Counted from the first letter of the stretch, positions 8,005-17,901 are shown. The stretch is DNA of 64,000 nt from Winogradskyella ludwigii (GCF_013403985.1 NZ_JABFDF010000006.1:1-64000); one strand, 5' to 3'. The notes: generated by a model not told the origin, from the letters alone. Made by a program: numbers and translations.

Positions 8005-9039
8005 CTAATTAATCTTTGTTTCATTACCAGAAAGAATACTAGCAATGACTTTCGTTCCTTCAAATTGTTCTAAAATAATTTTAATAAAAACGGTTATTGG
8101 AATTGCCATTATTAAACCTGGAATGCCCCATAAAAAGCCCCAAAACATTAGCATTACTAAAACCGCTATTACATTTATAGAAAATGATTTTCCCATAAAA
8201 ATAGGTTCTAAAACAGCTCCAAATGTAACTTGAACCATAGATATTGAAAAGATAAAAAAGAACAATGTGCTCGATGGATCTAGCTCTACAAAAGCAAAAA
8301 TTGATAATAAGATTACTGAAATAAACGAACCAACCATTTGTACAAAATTAATGGCGAAGGCAAATAAACCCCAAAATATAGGAAAACTTACATCAAAAAA
8401 CACGCACATTAATCCTGTAAACAGACCTGTTAATGCACTCACTAAAAATTTTACTTTAATAAATTTAATCAGATCAGTTTCAATCTTCATAAAGGTTTTA
8501 ATAGACGTATGTTTTCGTTTTAATAATGTATTATTAAGTAATTTATGCACGTTAATAGATTCTGCCATCCATAGTACCACAAAGAAAACCGTCATTAACA
8601 ATCCTGTTAAAAACGAATTTAAAAACCCAAGGGTTGAACCTAAATTTTCTTTCTGAAAAAACTGTCCTAAAAAGCTATGCTCTTCTTCAAATTCCATCCC
8701 AAAATTATCAAACAAATACACTTTTAAGTCTGCTAATTTAAATTCTGCTTTTGCTAAAAACTCAGTGTTATTTGCTAAAATTTGACGGCTAGAGAGTTGT
8801 ACAAGTTCTATTCCTAACTTAAGACCTAATGCTACTAATAACAAAACAATAATGATACTAATAACTTTAGGTATTTTTCTACGGCCTAACCATCGCATTA
8901 ATGGTAGAAACAATAATGCTATAAACATTGAAAAGATCAATGGGATAAATATAAACGACAATATCTTTAGTAAATAAAATACTAAAGGAACTGCTATAAT
9001 TAACAGCAACACATTTGTTGTACGTCTTTCTTCTAACAT
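8005..9039 (-). CDS. AI-2E family transporter (PerM/YdiK type membrane protein)
   Basis: A 344-residue polytopic inner-membrane protein with about seven to eight hydrophobic spans. Paired helices at the N-terminus (residues about 8-60) are followed by a soluble stretch with EFEEEHSFLGQF, then helices and the C-terminal family motif region (AVLEPIFMGKSFSINVIAV and WGFLWGIPGLIMAIPI). Members export small molecules such as autoinducer-2 or act as sodium/proton antiporters, so the substrate is open. The ATG at 9039 is well placed. It lies 71 bases downstream of dnaB on the same strand and may share its transcript. Confidence 0.85.
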   Translation of the reverse strand: MLEERRTTNVLLLIIAVPLVFYLLKILSFIFIPLIFSMFIALLFLPLMRWLGRRKIPKVISIIIVLLLVALGLKLGIELVQLSSRQILANNTEFLAKAEFKLADLKVYLFDNFGMEFEEEHSFLGQFFQKENLGSTLGFLNSFLTGLLMTVFFVVLWMAESINVHKLLNNTLLKRKHTSIKTFMKIETDLIKFIKVKFLVSALTGLFTGLMCVFFDVSFPIFWGLFAFAINFVQMVGSFISVILLSIFAFVELDPSSTLFFFIFSISMVQVTFGAVLEPIFMGKSFSINVIAVLVMLMFWGFLWGIPGLIMAIPITVFIKIILEQFEGTKVIASILSGNETKIN

Positions 9040-9110
9040 GGGGCAATATTCTTTTTAAATAGCAACGTAAAGATAAGTTAAAATACAGTTTTCATTTCTA
9101 AAAAATGGTG

Positions 9111-10646
9111 TTAAAATGGCACACCATCATCTTCAGGTCCACCAAATGCATCAGAAGGCGACGGGAATTTATCTGGAGTAAAGGTATTATCGTTAGCAGC
9201 ATCGTTCATTTTTGAATGAAATTCTGCCCCAAAAGGAGTATCAAAATCATCTAAATTATCAAACTTACCTAAATGACCAATAAACTTCAATCGTATATTT
9301 TCTAAACCACCATTTCTGTGTTTTGCGACAATAAACTCACCTTGTCCTTCGGTTGGAGAACGTTCTTCGTCATCCCATTCGTCAATCTTATAATATTCTG
9401 GTCTATAAATAAATGATACAATATCCGCATCCTGCTCAATTGCACCAGATTCACGTAAATCTGATAGTAATGGTCTTTTACTTCCTCCACGCGTTTCTAC
9501 AGCACGCGATAATTGCGATAGTGCAATTACAGGAATACTTAATTCCTTTGCCAAAGCTTTTAAGTTACGTGAAATCATGGAAATTTCTTGTTCACGATTT
9601 CCTCCTTTTTGACTTCCACCAGCTGTCATTAACTGCAAGTAATCAATCATGATCATTTTTATTCCAAATTGCGAAGCTAGACGTCTTGCTTTTGCACGTA
9701 AATCGAAAATAGATAATGATGGTGTATCATCTATAAATAAAGGGGCTTGTTCTAAAGTTTTCACTTTTACGTTTAGTTGTTCCCATTCATGTTTTTCAAG
9801 TTTACCTGTTCTCAATTTTTCTGAAGACAGACCTGTTTCACTAGAAATTAAACGTGTTATTAATTGTACTGAAGACATCTCTAATGAGAAAAATGCCACT
9901 GGTGTATTGGTATTTACAGCTACATTACGTGCCATGGTTAACGTAAATGCTGTTTTCCCCATACCAGGACGAGCCGCTACAATAATTAAATCTGAAGGTT
10001 GCCATCCTGAGGTTAATTGATCTAATTTATCAAAACCAGAAGCTATACCACTCATGCCTTCTTTGTTAGACATCTCCTCAATTTTCTTTTTAGCTTGAAT
10101 TACCAAACTCTGAGCAGATTCTGTAGATTTCTTAACGTTACCTTGGGTAACTTCGTATAGTTTGGCTTCTGCTGTATCTAAAAGATCAAAAACATCTTTA
10201 GTTTCATCATAAGCTTCTTCTATAATTTCACTTGAAATCTTAATTAAACTTCTTTGAATATATTTTTGAAGAATAATACGTGCATGAAACTCAATATGTG
10301 CAGAAGATGATACACGTTGCGTCAATGAAATAAGATAAAAATCGCCTCCAGCAGCATCTAACGTTTGATCTTTTTTAAGTTGACTAGAAACGGTTAATAA
10401 GTCAATTGGCTCACTGTTTTCGAATAACTTAAATATGGCTTCAAAAATGTGTTTATGAGATTCCTTATAAAAAGCACCTGGACTTAAAATGTCAATTACT
10501 TCATCGACACCTTTTTTATCAATCATCATTGCGCCAAGTACAACTTCCTCTAAATCAGTTGCTTGAGGCGGTATTTTTCCTTTTTCAAGATTAATAATTG
10601 TGCTTTTATCGACTTTGTAGCCTTGTACTGGATTGGGTTGTTTCAT
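9111..10646 (-). CDS. dnaB: Replicative DNA helicase DnaB
   Basis: A hexameric 5'-3' helicase that unwinds the replication fork. The N-terminal primase-binding domain (ATDLEEVVLGAMMI onward) is followed by the RecA-like core with Walker A ARPGMGKTA near 212, the FSLEMSS motif, Walker B MIMIDYLQLM and the arginine-finger region SDLRESGAIEQDAD. The C-terminus has the acidic tail ending GVPF. I chose ATG at 10646 (511 residues) over a TTG three codons upstream because the former begins MKQPNPVQG in a normal way. No intein is present. A -7 box lies only seven bases upstream of the ATG. Confidence 0.96.
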   Translation of the reverse strand: MKQPNPVQGYKVDKSTIINLEKGKIPPQATDLEEVVLGAMMIDKKGVDEVIDILSPGAFYKESHKHIFEAIFKLFENSEPIDLLTVSSQLKKDQTLDAAGGDFYLISLTQRVSSSAHIEFHARIILQKYIQRSLIKISSEIIEEAYDETKDVFDLLDTAEAKLYEVTQGNVKKSTESAQSLVIQAKKKIEEMSNKEGMSGIASGFDKLDQLTSGWQPSDLIIVAARPGMGKTAFTLTMARNVAVNTNTPVAFFSLEMSSVQLITRLISSETGLSSEKLRTGKLEKHEWEQLNVKVKTLEQAPLFIDDTPSLSIFDLRAKARRLASQFGIKMIMIDYLQLMTAGGSQKGGNREQEISMISRNLKALAKELSIPVIALSQLSRAVETRGGSKRPLLSDLRESGAIEQDADIVSFIYRPEYYKIDEWDDEERSPTEGQGEFIVAKHRNGGLENIRLKFIGHLGKFDNLDDFDTPFGAEFHSKMNDAANDNTFTPDKFPSPSDAFGGPEDDGVPF

Positions 10647-10652
10647 AAGTAA

Positions 10653-10660
10653 CAAAAGTA
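10653..10660 (-). promoter_or_regulatory. Candidate dnaB -7 box, near-leaderless
   Basis: TACTTTTG on the minus strand fits TAnnTTTG and ends seven bases before the dnaB ATG. Transcription would start at or next to the start codon. There is no TTG at the right distance upstream, so support is modest. Confidence 0.35.
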
Positions 10661-10757
10661 GCTAAATAGTGCTGAAGAAATGTTGAAGCGTGCTTTACGA
10701 TGTTAACATGTCCTCAACAATTTAACTGTTAATAACTCTAATATATTGTTAATAGTG

Positions 10758-10790
10758 CCAAAAAAAACCGAAGTTAAAACTTCAGTTTTT
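10758..10790 (-). terminator. Intrinsic terminator after accA
   Basis: On the minus strand AAACTGAAGT pairs with ACTTCGGTTT (one U-G pair), followed by a run of eight T. It separates accA from dnaB. Confidence 0.75.
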
Positions 10791-10814
10791 TTCAGTTTCC
10801 TATGTTTAGTGGAC

Positions 10815-11768
10815 TTAGTCTTTATAGACTCCCATACTATCGTATTTTTCCATACGTTGATTCACTAAATCTTTTGGTGATAAGTTTTTAAGCTCTTCAT
10901 AAGACTTTACAATGGCATTTTTTACAGCAGTAAACGTTTTGTTTCTGTCTGTATGCGCGCCACCTAGTGGTTCCTTGATTATAGCGTCTACAAGCTTCAT
11001 ACGTTTCATATCTTTTGCTGTTAGCTTAAGCGCTTCAGCAGCTTGTTCTTTATATTCCCAGCTTCTCCATAGTATTGAAGAACAAGATTCTGGTGAAATC
11101 ACAGAATACCAAGTATTCTCTAACATCATTACGCGATCTCCGACTCCAATACCTAACGCTCCACCAGAAGCACCTTCACCTATAATAATAGTAATGATTG
11201 GTACTTTAAGACGTGCCATTTCTAAAATATTTCTAGCAATAGCTTCACCTTGTCCGCGTTCTTCTGCTTCCAAACCAGGATAAGCACCTGGAGTATCTAT
11301 TAAGGTAACTACAGGAATCCCAAATTTCTCTGCAGATTTCATAAGTCGTAATGCTTTACGATAGCCCTCTGGATTAGACATTCCAAAATTACGATATTGT
11401 CTCGTTTTGGTATTGAATCCTTTTTGCTGACCAATAAACATATATGTTTGATCTCCAATTTTACCCAAACCACCAATCATGGCTTTATCGTCCTTTACAT
11501 TTCTGTCTCCATGTAACTCTAACCAAGATTCACCACATAATGCGTTAATATGATCTAAAGTATAAGGTCTATTAGGATGACGTGATAATTGAACACGTTG
11601 CCATGGCGATATGTTTTTATAAATATCCTTTTTAGTTTCAGCAAGCTTTTTTTCAATTTGCTGACAAGTTTCAGAGACATCAACATCGCTTTCCTTGCCA
11701 ATAATCTGACATTTATCTAGCTGATCTTCTAATTCTTTTATTGGTAATTCAAACTCTAAATATTCCAT
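10815..11768 (-). CDS. accA: Acetyl-CoA carboxylase carboxyltransferase subunit alpha
   Basis: With AccD it transfers carboxyl from biotin on AccB to acetyl-CoA, giving malonyl-CoA for fatty acid synthesis. The 317-residue protein shows the family N-terminus ([14 protein letters not shown]), [17 protein letters not shown] near 62-78, the acyl-CoA site GGAHTD near 270 and the core [17 protein letters not shown] near 196-212. The length is normal. The ATG at 11768 fits. It is monocistronic by context: it has its own terminator at 10758-10790, and a -7-like box lies about 105 bases upstream. The zinc-bearing partner AccD is not in the window. Confidence 0.97.
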   Translation of the reverse strand: MEYLEFELPIKELEDQLDKCQIIGKESDVDVSETCQQIEKKLAETKKDIYKNISPWQRVQLSRHPNRPYTLDHINALCGESWLELHGDRNVKDDKAMIGGLGKIGDQTYMFIGQQKGFNTKTRQYRNFGMSNPEGYRKALRLMKSAEKFGIPVVTLIDTPGAYPGLEAEERGQGEAIARNILEMARLKVPIITIIIGEGASGGALGIGVGDRVMMLENTWYSVISPESCSSILWRSWEYKEQAAEALKLTAKDMKRMKLVDAIIKEPLGGAHTDRNKTFTAVKNAIVKSYEELKNLSPKDLVNQRMEKYDSMGVYKD

Positions 11769-11873
11769 ACAATTTGAAGTTAGTTTTATGTTTTGTTAGT
11801 TAATACAAACCTACGTATTCTTATTTAATTTTTAGAATTATTCAAATAAAAGTAGGTTGCCCTTGAATGGCTA

Positions 11874-11881
11874 CAAAAATA
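11874..11881 (-). promoter_or_regulatory. Candidate accA -7 box
   Basis: TATTTTTG on the minus strand fits TAnnTTTG, about 105 bases upstream of accA. No TTG is found at the expected -33 distance, so the call is tentative. Confidence 0.4.
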
Positions 11882-11908
11882 GACTTTATAGAAGAAACTA
11901 TAAAAGCT

Positions 11909-12817
11909 TTAATCGGTAATTTCACTCATGCTGCGTTTTCGTCTTTTATAATTTTTAAAAATAGCATCAAATAAAACAGTAACTAAAACAATACCAGCAC
12001 CTATATAAAACTGAGGTGACATTTTTTCGCTCTCTGGAAAAAGAACCAAAGCGATCGCAATACCATAAACAGGCTCTAGATTATAACTTAAAATTACTGT
12101 AAAAGGGCTTATAAAACGCATAATTTCTACAGATCCTATAAATGCATAAGCCGTACAAATTGAAGCTAAGATGAATATATAAATCCAATCTGAATTTGAA
12201 AGCGTAAAGAACGCTACATTAAACGTTTTTCCTGATAAAAGTATAAATACAGTTAAAAATAAGACTCCACTTAAAAACTCGTAAAATGAAATTACTGTAG
12301 CATTATGGCGCTCAATAAAACGTCCATTTATTACCGCAAATAAGGTTGAAAACAATGCAGATAATAAGCCTAAGACAATACCATTAATATAGTCCATTCC
12401 GCTACTTGTTATTAAAAACACACCTAATACTACAATACTTCCAAAGATGATTTCATAACCTAAAATGCGCCGTTTAAAAAAGATAGGTTCTATAAATGAA
12501 GCGAAAAAAGCCCCTGAAGAAAACATAGCTAAAGCGATAGAAACGTTGGCTTGATTAATAGCTTCAAAAAAAGTAATCCAATGCAGTGCTATTATTACTC
12601 CTGCTGCAGAAAATTGCCAAAACGTTTTTCTATTAATCTTAATGTTTAGTTTTATAATTTTTATATAAACAAACATTAAAACTCCAGCAATTAGCATTCT
12701 ATACCACACTAATTCTAATGCACCAATAGTAATTAACTCTCCTAAAATTGCCGTAAAACCAGCAATAAGAACTAAAAAATGAAGATGTAAATAGTGCTTA
12801 AGTTTAGCGTTTGGCAT
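11909..12817 (-). CDS. EamA/DMT family membrane transporter
   Basis: A 302-residue inner-membrane protein with about ten hydrophobic helices arranged as two EamA repeats (roughly 8-140 and 150-285), as in the drug/metabolite transporter superfamily that exports amino acids, nucleotides or other metabolites. Landmarks are FMFYLASCTAY-like second-repeat helices and the conserved glutamate-proline in LEPVYGIAIAL near 250. The substrate is unknown. Its start overlaps the end of the upstream permease gene by 14 bases, which suggests translational coupling in a tgt-lptG-eamA operon. The C-terminus is basic (KNYKRRKRS), so probably cytoplasmic. Confidence 0.85.
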   Translation of the reverse strand: MPNAKLKHYLHLHFLVLIAGFTAILGELITIGALELVWYRMLIAGVLMFVYIKIIKLNIKINRKTFWQFSAAGVIIALHWITFFEAINQANVSIALAMFSSGAFFASFIEPIFFKRRILGYEIIFGSIVVLGVFLITSSGMDYINGIVLGLLSALFSTLFAVINGRFIERHNATVISFYEFLSGVLFLTVFILLSGKTFNVAFFTLSNSDWIYIFILASICTAYAFIGSVEIMRFISPFTVILSYNLEPVYGIAIALVLFPESEKMSPQFYIGAGIVLVTVLFDAIFKNYKRRKRSMSEITD

Positions 12818-13880
12818 TTTGTAGCAGATATATAGCTAAAATACCAAATATTACATTAGGAAACCATACGGCAACCATAGCTGGAAAATTAGATTGTTCT
12901 GCCATGACACCAAAAATCTTATCGAAGAAGACGTAAATCATGGCAATAGCAATACCAAAAGCGAGATTAACTCCCATACCGCCTCGTCGTTTTACAGAAG
13001 ATACCGCAACAGCAATAATAGTTAGAATAAATATTGAAACTGGTAAACTCCATTTTTTCAATTTTACAACCTCGTAACGCCCAATATTAGGAGAACCTCT
13101 TCGTTTTTCTGCTGCAATAAATCTTAGTAAATCTCCATAAGATTTTGTTTCTGCTGCATATTCAACAGGTGTTAAATCTTCCAACTCGAATGGAAAATTC
13201 ACTAGCTTTCTGTTATCTTTTTCGACCGTTTCAATTCCATTTTCAAAAGACCGTTTTACATAAGTGGTAAGCCTATACAGACTATCTTTTTCCATGTAAC
13301 GAATATTGTCTGCAAAGATCTTATACTTCAATTCGTTACCTTCAAAATGCTCATAAGTAAAATTTATACCCGATTGTGTTTTAGGAATAAAACTACTTAC
13401 ATAGATGTAATCATTATCATTAATCTGTTGGTAGACATCTCGGGTTTTTTGGACGGACTTATTCTTTTTTAAGTACTTAAATTTAAATTCATTAAAGCCT
13501 TGACTGGCAATTGGAGCTAAATACATTCCTAAAAAAAGCGCAAAAGCGGCGACAATACTTGCACCAATCATATAAGGTCTTAAAAATCTTGAAAACGAGA
13601 CACCAGAACTTAAAAACGCTACAATTTCAGTATTATTAGCTAATTTGGAGGTGAACCAAATCACCGATAAAAATAGAAATAAAGGAAATAACAAGTTTGC
13701 AAAATAAACCGTAAAGTTTAAATAATATACCGCGATTTCTCCAAAAGGCACATTATTCTCTAGCATCTTACCTACTTTCTCTGCTAAATCTACTGTAATT
13801 CCGATAGGAACAAATAGTAATAACATCATTAGAAATGTTAATAAATACCGCTTTAATATGTACCAATCTAATATTTTCAA
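12804..13880 (-). CDS. LptF/LptG family lipopolysaccharide export permease (UUG start)
   Basis: Inner-membrane half of an LptB2FG-type ABC exporter that extracts lipopolysaccharide toward the outer membrane. The 358-residue protein has three N-terminal helices (about 10-120), a periplasmic beta-jellyroll domain (about 125-270) and three C-terminal helices. The N-terminus KILDWYILKRYLLTF is the YjgP/YjgQ family start, and this fixes the TTG at 13880 as the start codon; no ATG exists between it and the upstream stop. It lies 51 bases after tgt and overlaps the eamA-like gene by 14 bases. Whether it is the LptF or LptG partner cannot be told from one gene. Confidence 0.88.
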   Translation of the reverse strand: MKILDWYILKRYLLTFLMMLLLFVPIGITVDLAEKVGKMLENNVPFGEIAVYYLNFTVYFANLLFPLFLFLSVIWFTSKLANNTEIVAFLSSGVSFSRFLRPYMIGASIVAAFALFLGMYLAPIASQGFNEFKFKYLKKNKSVQKTRDVYQQINDNDYIYVSSFIPKTQSGINFTYEHFEGNELKYKIFADNIRYMEKDSLYRLTTYVKRSFENGIETVEKDNRKLVNFPFELEDLTPVEYAAETKSYGDLLRFIAAEKRRGSPNIGRYEVVKLKKWSLPVSIFILTIIAVAVSSVKRRGGMGVNLAFGIAIAMIYVFFDKIFGVMAEQSNFPAMVAVWFPNVIFGILAIYLLQNAKR

Positions 13881-13931
13881 TTTTCTTATTAAGTTGTTTA
13901 GTTGACTTTTATTATATTAGAATAACGAATC

Positions 13932-15062
13932 TTATAATCGGTTATCCATTTGTTTTACCATCATCTCTTTCCAGGTTCTAAAATCCCCTGCAATAATATG
14001 CTTTCTAGCTTCTCTAGTTAGCCAAAGGTAAAACCCAAGGTTGTGAATCGTTGCTATTTGCTTTCCCAATAATTCATTCACGGTAAATAAATGTCTTAAA
14101 TAGGCTTTACTATATTCCGTATCTACAAACGTTATTGCCATCTCATCAATAGGAGAAAAATCATCTGCCCATTTCAAGTTTTTAATATTAATTGAACCAT
14201 GTGCTGTAAACAACATTCCGTTTCTAGCATTTCGTGTTGGCATAACACAATCAAACATATCTACACCTAACGCTATATTTTCTAAAATATTGATTGGTGT
14301 ACCAACGCCCATTAAATAACGTGGTTTATCTTCTGGTAAAATACTACACACCACATCTGTCATGGCATACATTTCTTCTGCTGGCTCACCTACTGAAAGT
14401 CCACCAATAGCATTTCCTTGTGCACCAACATTCGCGATGTATTCTGCAGACTGTTCACGTAAATCTTTATAACAACTCCCTTGAACAATTGGGAAAAACG
14501 TCTGTTCATAATCGTATTTAAACGGAGTCTTTTTTAAGTGCGTTAAACAACGTTCTAGCCAACGATGCGTCATATGCATAGAACGCTTAGCGTAATTAAA
14601 ATCACAAGGGTATGGTGTACATTCATCAAAAGCCATAATGATATCTGCACCAATACTACGCTGTACCTCCATAACATTTTCTGGAGTAAAAACATGGTAA
14701 CTCCCATCAATATGAGATTTAAACTTTACACCTTCTTCTTTAATTTTTCTATTGGCAGATAAAGAATATACCTGATAACCACCAGAATCGGTTAAAATGT
14801 TACGATCCCAATTCATAAATTTATGTAAACCTCCGGCTTGTTCTAAAATTGTAGTTTGAGGTCTTAAATAAAGGTGATATGTGTTTCCAAGAATAATATC
14901 TGGATTTATATCATTTTTTAATTCTCTTTGGTGTACTCCTTTTACAGAACCAACGGTTCCTACAGGCATAAAAATAGGCGTTTCTATAGTCCCATGATCT
15001 GTGGTAATAGTTCCTGCTCTTGCCTTTGTTTCCTTATCTTTTGCTACTCTTTGAAATTTCAT
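13932..15062 (-). CDS. tgt: tRNA-guanine(34) transglycosylase without the usual zinc cysteines
   Basis: Exchanges guanine 34 in GUN anticodons for preQ1, in queuosine synthesis. The ATG at 15062 gives 376 residues, the usual length, while an upstream ATG at 15104 would add a 14-residue tail unlike the family. Catalytic residues are present: D92 in TDSGGYQ and the nucleophile D271 in MFDCVMPTRNARNG. The zinc site of the E. coli/Zymomonas enzyme (CxCxxC plus His) is missing its cysteines: residues 302-324 read DFSPIDEMAITFVDTEYSKA then YLRHLF, with only the later histidine (H340) kept. From memory this loss is shared by Bacteroidota Tgt proteins. A -7 box lies at 15171-15178. Confidence 0.95.
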   Translation of the reverse strand: MKFQRVAKDKETKARAGTITTDHGTIETPIFMPVGTVGSVKGVHQRELKNDINPDIILGNTYHLYLRPQTTILEQAGGLHKFMNWDRNILTDSGGYQVYSLSANRKIKEEGVKFKSHIDGSYHVFTPENVMEVQRSIGADIIMAFDECTPYPCDFNYAKRSMHMTHRWLERCLTHLKKTPFKYDYEQTFFPIVQGSCYKDLREQSAEYIANVGAQGNAIGGLSVGEPAEEMYAMTDVVCSILPEDKPRYLMGVGTPINILENIALGVDMFDCVMPTRNARNGMLFTAHGSINIKNLKWADDFSPIDEMAITFVDTEYSKAYLRHLFTVNELLGKQIATIHNLGFYLWLTREARKHIIAGDFRTWKEMMVKQMDNRL

Positions 15063-15170
15063 GTGTTTATACGTATTGTTTTTCAGCGGACACATGTTTT
15101 TCAAAATTAATCATCCTTTTTGGCGTTAATAATTTCAGCATTGTCGTTTCTTGAAATATAAGTCTGACGG

Positions 15171-15178
15171 CAAATATA
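15171..15178 (-). promoter_or_regulatory. Candidate tgt -7 box
   Basis: TATATTTG on the minus strand matches TAnnTTTG, about 110 bases upstream of the tgt ATG. No TTG was found 19 bases further upstream. It shares the 15063-15430 divergent intergenic region with the transketolase promoter. Confidence 0.45.
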
Positions 15179-15264
15179 AATAACTCATTGGCATTCATTC
15201 TTAATTAAAAATAAAAATTGTTAGCAAATCCTATGATTCGTTAATAAATGGAAGCGCTCAACCT

Positions 15265-15294
15265 TTGAGAAACCTAGTTAAAAAGTTATTTTTG
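15265..15294 (+). promoter_or_regulatory. Transketolase operon promoter (TTG-N19-TATTTTTG)
   Basis: TTG at 15265-15267 and TATTTTTG at 15287-15294 are 19 bases apart, an exact Bacteroidota promoter. Transcription should start near 15300, giving a leader of about 130 bases before the chosen ATG at 15431. Confidence 0.7.
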
Positions 15295-15430
15295 TGTTTT
15301 AAATATTTTTATATTAAACAACCTAGAGTTACAGTTTGTAAATCTAATCTTTCAAAATGAAAGATAAAATGAGAAACCACACAGCAGAGCTATCGTGGAT
15401 AATTTATATATTAAACTTAAGCAATACAAC

Positions 15431-16276
15431 ATGCCAAACATTGAAGAATTAAACGATTTTACAACTCAAGTTCGTAGAGATATTTTGCGAATGGTACATA
15501 AGGTGAATTCTGGTCATCCAGGAGGATCATTAGGCTGCGCCGAATTTTTTGTTTCACTTTACCAAGAGGTATTAGAAACCAAAGACGATTTTGATATGGA
15601 TGGTATAGGAGAAGATTTATTCTTTCTTTCTAACGGACACATCTCTCCGGTTTACTACAGTACATTAGCAAGATCTGGTTATTTCCCTGTAGAAGAACTA
15701 AACACATTTAGACTTATTAATTCGCGTTTACAAGGTCACCCAACAACACATGAAGGTTTACCAGGAATACGAATAGCTTCTGGTTCTTTAGGTCAAGGAA
15801 TGTCTGTTGCACTTGGTGCTGCACAAGCAAAAAAACTGAATAAAGATAACCACTTGGTTTATAGTCTTCATGGTGATGGTGAATTGCAAGAAGGACAAAA
15901 TTGGGAAGCCATAATGTATGCTTCTGCTAAAAAGGTAGACAACCTTATTTCTACTATTGATTTGAATAAACAACAAATTGATGGTGCTACAGACGATGTT
16001 TTACCAATGGGAAGCATTAGAGCTAAATTTGAAGCTTTTGGATGGATTGTTTTAGATATTGAAGAAGGTAATAATGTTGAAGCTATACTTAAAGGTCTAG
16101 AGGAAGCTAAATCTTTAACAGGACAAGGAAAACCAGTTTGTGTTTTACTACATACTGTAATGGGTAATGGTGTCGATTTTATGATGCATACACACGCGTG
16201 GCATGGTAAAGCTCCAAACGACGAGCAATTAGCAAACGGTTTAGCTCAAAATCCTGAGACTTTAGGAGATTATTAA
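15431..16276 (+). CDS. Transketolase, N-terminal (TPP-binding) subunit
   Basis: Half of a split transketolase that moves two-carbon units between sugar phosphates in the pentose phosphate pathway. The thiamine diphosphate signature [13 protein letters not shown] lies near 143-155, and the His/Gly-rich N-terminus has [13 protein letters not shown] near 22-34. The ATG at 15431 gives 281 residues and the family-like start [10 protein letters not shown]; a GTG at 15395 would add 12 residues with no family match. The second half follows 19 bases later. Transketolase in two genes is common in Bacteroidota and archaea, while most bacteria have one 660-residue chain. Confidence 0.93.
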   Translation: MPNIEELNDFTTQVRRDILRMVHKVNSGHPGGSLGCAEFFVSLYQEVLETKDDFDMDGIGEDLFFLSNGHISPVYYSTLARSGYFPVEELNTFRLINSRLQGHPTTHEGLPGIRIASGSLGQGMSVALGAAQAKKLNKDNHLVYSLHGDGELQEGQNWEAIMYASAKKVDNLISTIDLNKQQIDGATDDVLPMGSIRAKFEAFGWIVLDIEEGNNVEAILKGLEEAKSLTGQGKPVCVLLHTVMGNGVDFMMHTHAWHGKAPNDEQLANGLAQNPETLGDY

Positions 16277-16295
16277 TTATCAATCAAAAGAAAAA

Positions 16296-17249
16296 ATGAA
16301 AACATACACATATACAGAAAAGAAAGATACAAGAAGTGGTTTTGGTGCTGGTCTAGCAGAACTTGGTAGAACAAACCCAAACGTTGTTGCTTTATGCGCA
16401 GATCTTATTGGTTCTTTAAAGATGAACGAATTTATTGATGAAAATCCAGAACGTTTTTTTCAAATAGGAATTGCAGAAGCTAACATGATGGGCATTGCTG
16501 CTGGTTTAACTATTGGAGGAAAAATTCCTTTTACTGGTACTTTTGCTAATTTCTCTACAGGTAGAGTTTACGATCAAATTCGTCAATCTATTGCTTATTC
16601 TAATAAAAACGTAAAAATATGTGCTTCTCATGCTGGATTAACCCTAGGTGAAGATGGAGCAACACACCAAATATTAGAAGATATAGGTTTAATGAAAATG
16701 TTACCTGGTATGGTTGTTATTAATCCTTGTGATTATAATCAAACTAAGGCAGCAACAATTGCTATTGCAGATTATGATGGACCTGTTTATTTAAGATTTG
16801 GTCGTCCTTCTGTTCCAATTTTTACACCTGCAGATCAGAAATTTGAAATAGGAAAAGCAGTTCAATTAACTGAAGGAACTGATGTTACTATTGTGGCTAC
16901 AGGGCATTTGGTATGGGAAGCTTTAGAGGCCTCAAAAACACTGCAAGAAGCTGGTATTTCTGCAGAAGTCATTAACATTCATACTATAAAACCTTTAGAT
17001 GATAAAGCGATTTTAGACTCTGTTGCAAAAACAGGATGTATTGTTACAGCAGAAGAGCACAACCACCTTGGAGGTCTTGGAGAAAGTGTTGCTAGAGTTT
17101 TAGCACTGCACCATCCTACTCCTCAAGAATTTATTGCAACCAACGATACATTTGGAGAATCTGGAACACCTGCACAACTCATGGATAAGTATGGTTTAAA
17201 CAGAGGCGCAATTGTAAATGCTGCTAAAAAAGTATTGAAAAGAAAATAA
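16296..17249 (+). CDS. Transketolase, C-terminal subunit
   Basis: The second half of the split enzyme, carrying the pyrimidine-binding and C-terminal domains. Family features are [23 protein letters not shown] near the N-terminus (with the catalytic glutamate in [16 protein letters not shown] near 57-72), [15 protein letters not shown], and [16 protein letters not shown] near 110-125. The 317-residue length is normal for a split subunit. It lies 19 bases after the N-terminal gene and must be co-transcribed with it. The end of the protein, [10 protein letters not shown], is typical. The symbol is withheld because this could also be read as a 1-deoxyxylulose-5-phosphate synthase-like fragment, though transketolase fits best. 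Confidence 0.92.
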   Translation: MKTYTYTEKKDTRSGFGAGLAELGRTNPNVVALCADLIGSLKMNEFIDENPERFFQIGIAEANMMGIAAGLTIGGKIPFTGTFANFSTGRVYDQIRQSIAYSNKNVKICASHAGLTLGEDGATHQILEDIGLMKMLPGMVVINPCDYNQTKAATIAIADYDGPVYLRFGRPSVPIFTPADQKFEIGKAVQLTEGTDVTIVATGHLVWEALEASKTLQEAGISAEVINIHTIKPLDDKAILDSVAKTGCIVTAEEHNHLGGLGESVARVLALHHPTPQEFIATNDTFGESGTPAQLMDKYGLNRGAIVNAAKKVLKRK

Positions 17250-17304
17250 TTTTGATTTGGCATCGTTTTTGGATGTAGGAACCTAATCTTAAAAAACGAA
17301 TATT

Positions 17305-17901
17305 ATGAATAATTTGAAAAAATCAATTGTTGCTAGTGCATTTTTTGCTTTTGTTGGATTTACAGCCTCAGCTCAGAATGGAGATTCTTTTGGAATTAAA
17401 GGTGGTTTAAATTATAGTGCCAATGGTGACTATTTTGAATCTGCTAGTGAAGCTAGAAGCTCTGACCGCAACATTGGTTACCATATTGGTGTTTTTGGAA
17501 AAATTGGAAACAGACTATACTTAAGACCTGAGCTCGTTTATACAGCAACAAAAAGTGATTATGCCAGTGATGAGTTTTCAATTAAGAAAATTGATGCACC
17601 TATATTAGTTGGTGTTAAAATATTAGGTCCTCTTAGTGTTTTCGCAGGACCTTCTTTTCAATATATTTTAGACACCGATTTTGATGGTATAACTATTAAT
17701 GATTTTGAAGAAGATTTTTCTGTTGGATTAAATTTTGGATTTGCACTAAGCTTTAAGAGTATTGGGATAGACCTAAGATACGAAAGAGGTTTCAATCATA
17801 ACGAAGCTACTTTTATTGACACTAATATAAGTACTGGTGCTTTAAATAGAATTGATGCAAGACCAGATCAATTAATTCTTAGCTTAGCGATTGCTTTATA
17901 A
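17305..17901 (+). CDS. Outer-membrane beta-barrel protein (PorT family-like)
   Basis: A 198-residue exported protein with a signal peptide (about 1-23, cleavage after ASAQ) and alternating-hydrophobicity strands typical of the outer-membrane beta-barrel domain: FGIKGGLNYSANGDYF, IGYHIGVFGKIGNRLYLRPE, LSVFAGPSFQYIL, FSVGLNFGFALSFKSIGIDL and a final strand ending LILSLAIAL. Members include PorT of the secretion machinery, but most are of unknown function, and this one carries no specific mark. It lies 55 bases after transketolase with its own TAATTTTG box at 17247-17254 and a strong terminator afterwards. Confidence 0.8.
   Translation: MNNLKKSIVASAFFAFVGFTASAQNGDSFGIKGGLNYSANGDYFESASEARSSDRNIGYHIGVFGKIGNRLYLRPELVYTATKSDYASDEFSIKKIDAPILVGVKILGPLSVFAGPSFQYILDTDFDGITINDFEEDFSVGLNFGFALSFKSIGIDLRYERGFNHNEATFIDTNISTGALNRIDARPDQLILSLAIAL

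Noticed and set aside
9649..10020. Plus-strand ORFs opposite dnaB, accA, aconitase and other real genes
   Set aside because: They mirror the codon pattern of the true genes, have no domains and no promoters, and are shadows on the other strand.
15395..15430. GTG start 12 codons upstream for the transketolase N-subunit
   Set aside because: The extension has no family match, and the ATG at 15431 gives the standard length.
15357..15452. Short ORF in the transketolase leader overlapping its start
   Set aside because: A chance reading frame of about 31 codons; no known leader peptide and no conserved features visible. A role in translational control is not supported.
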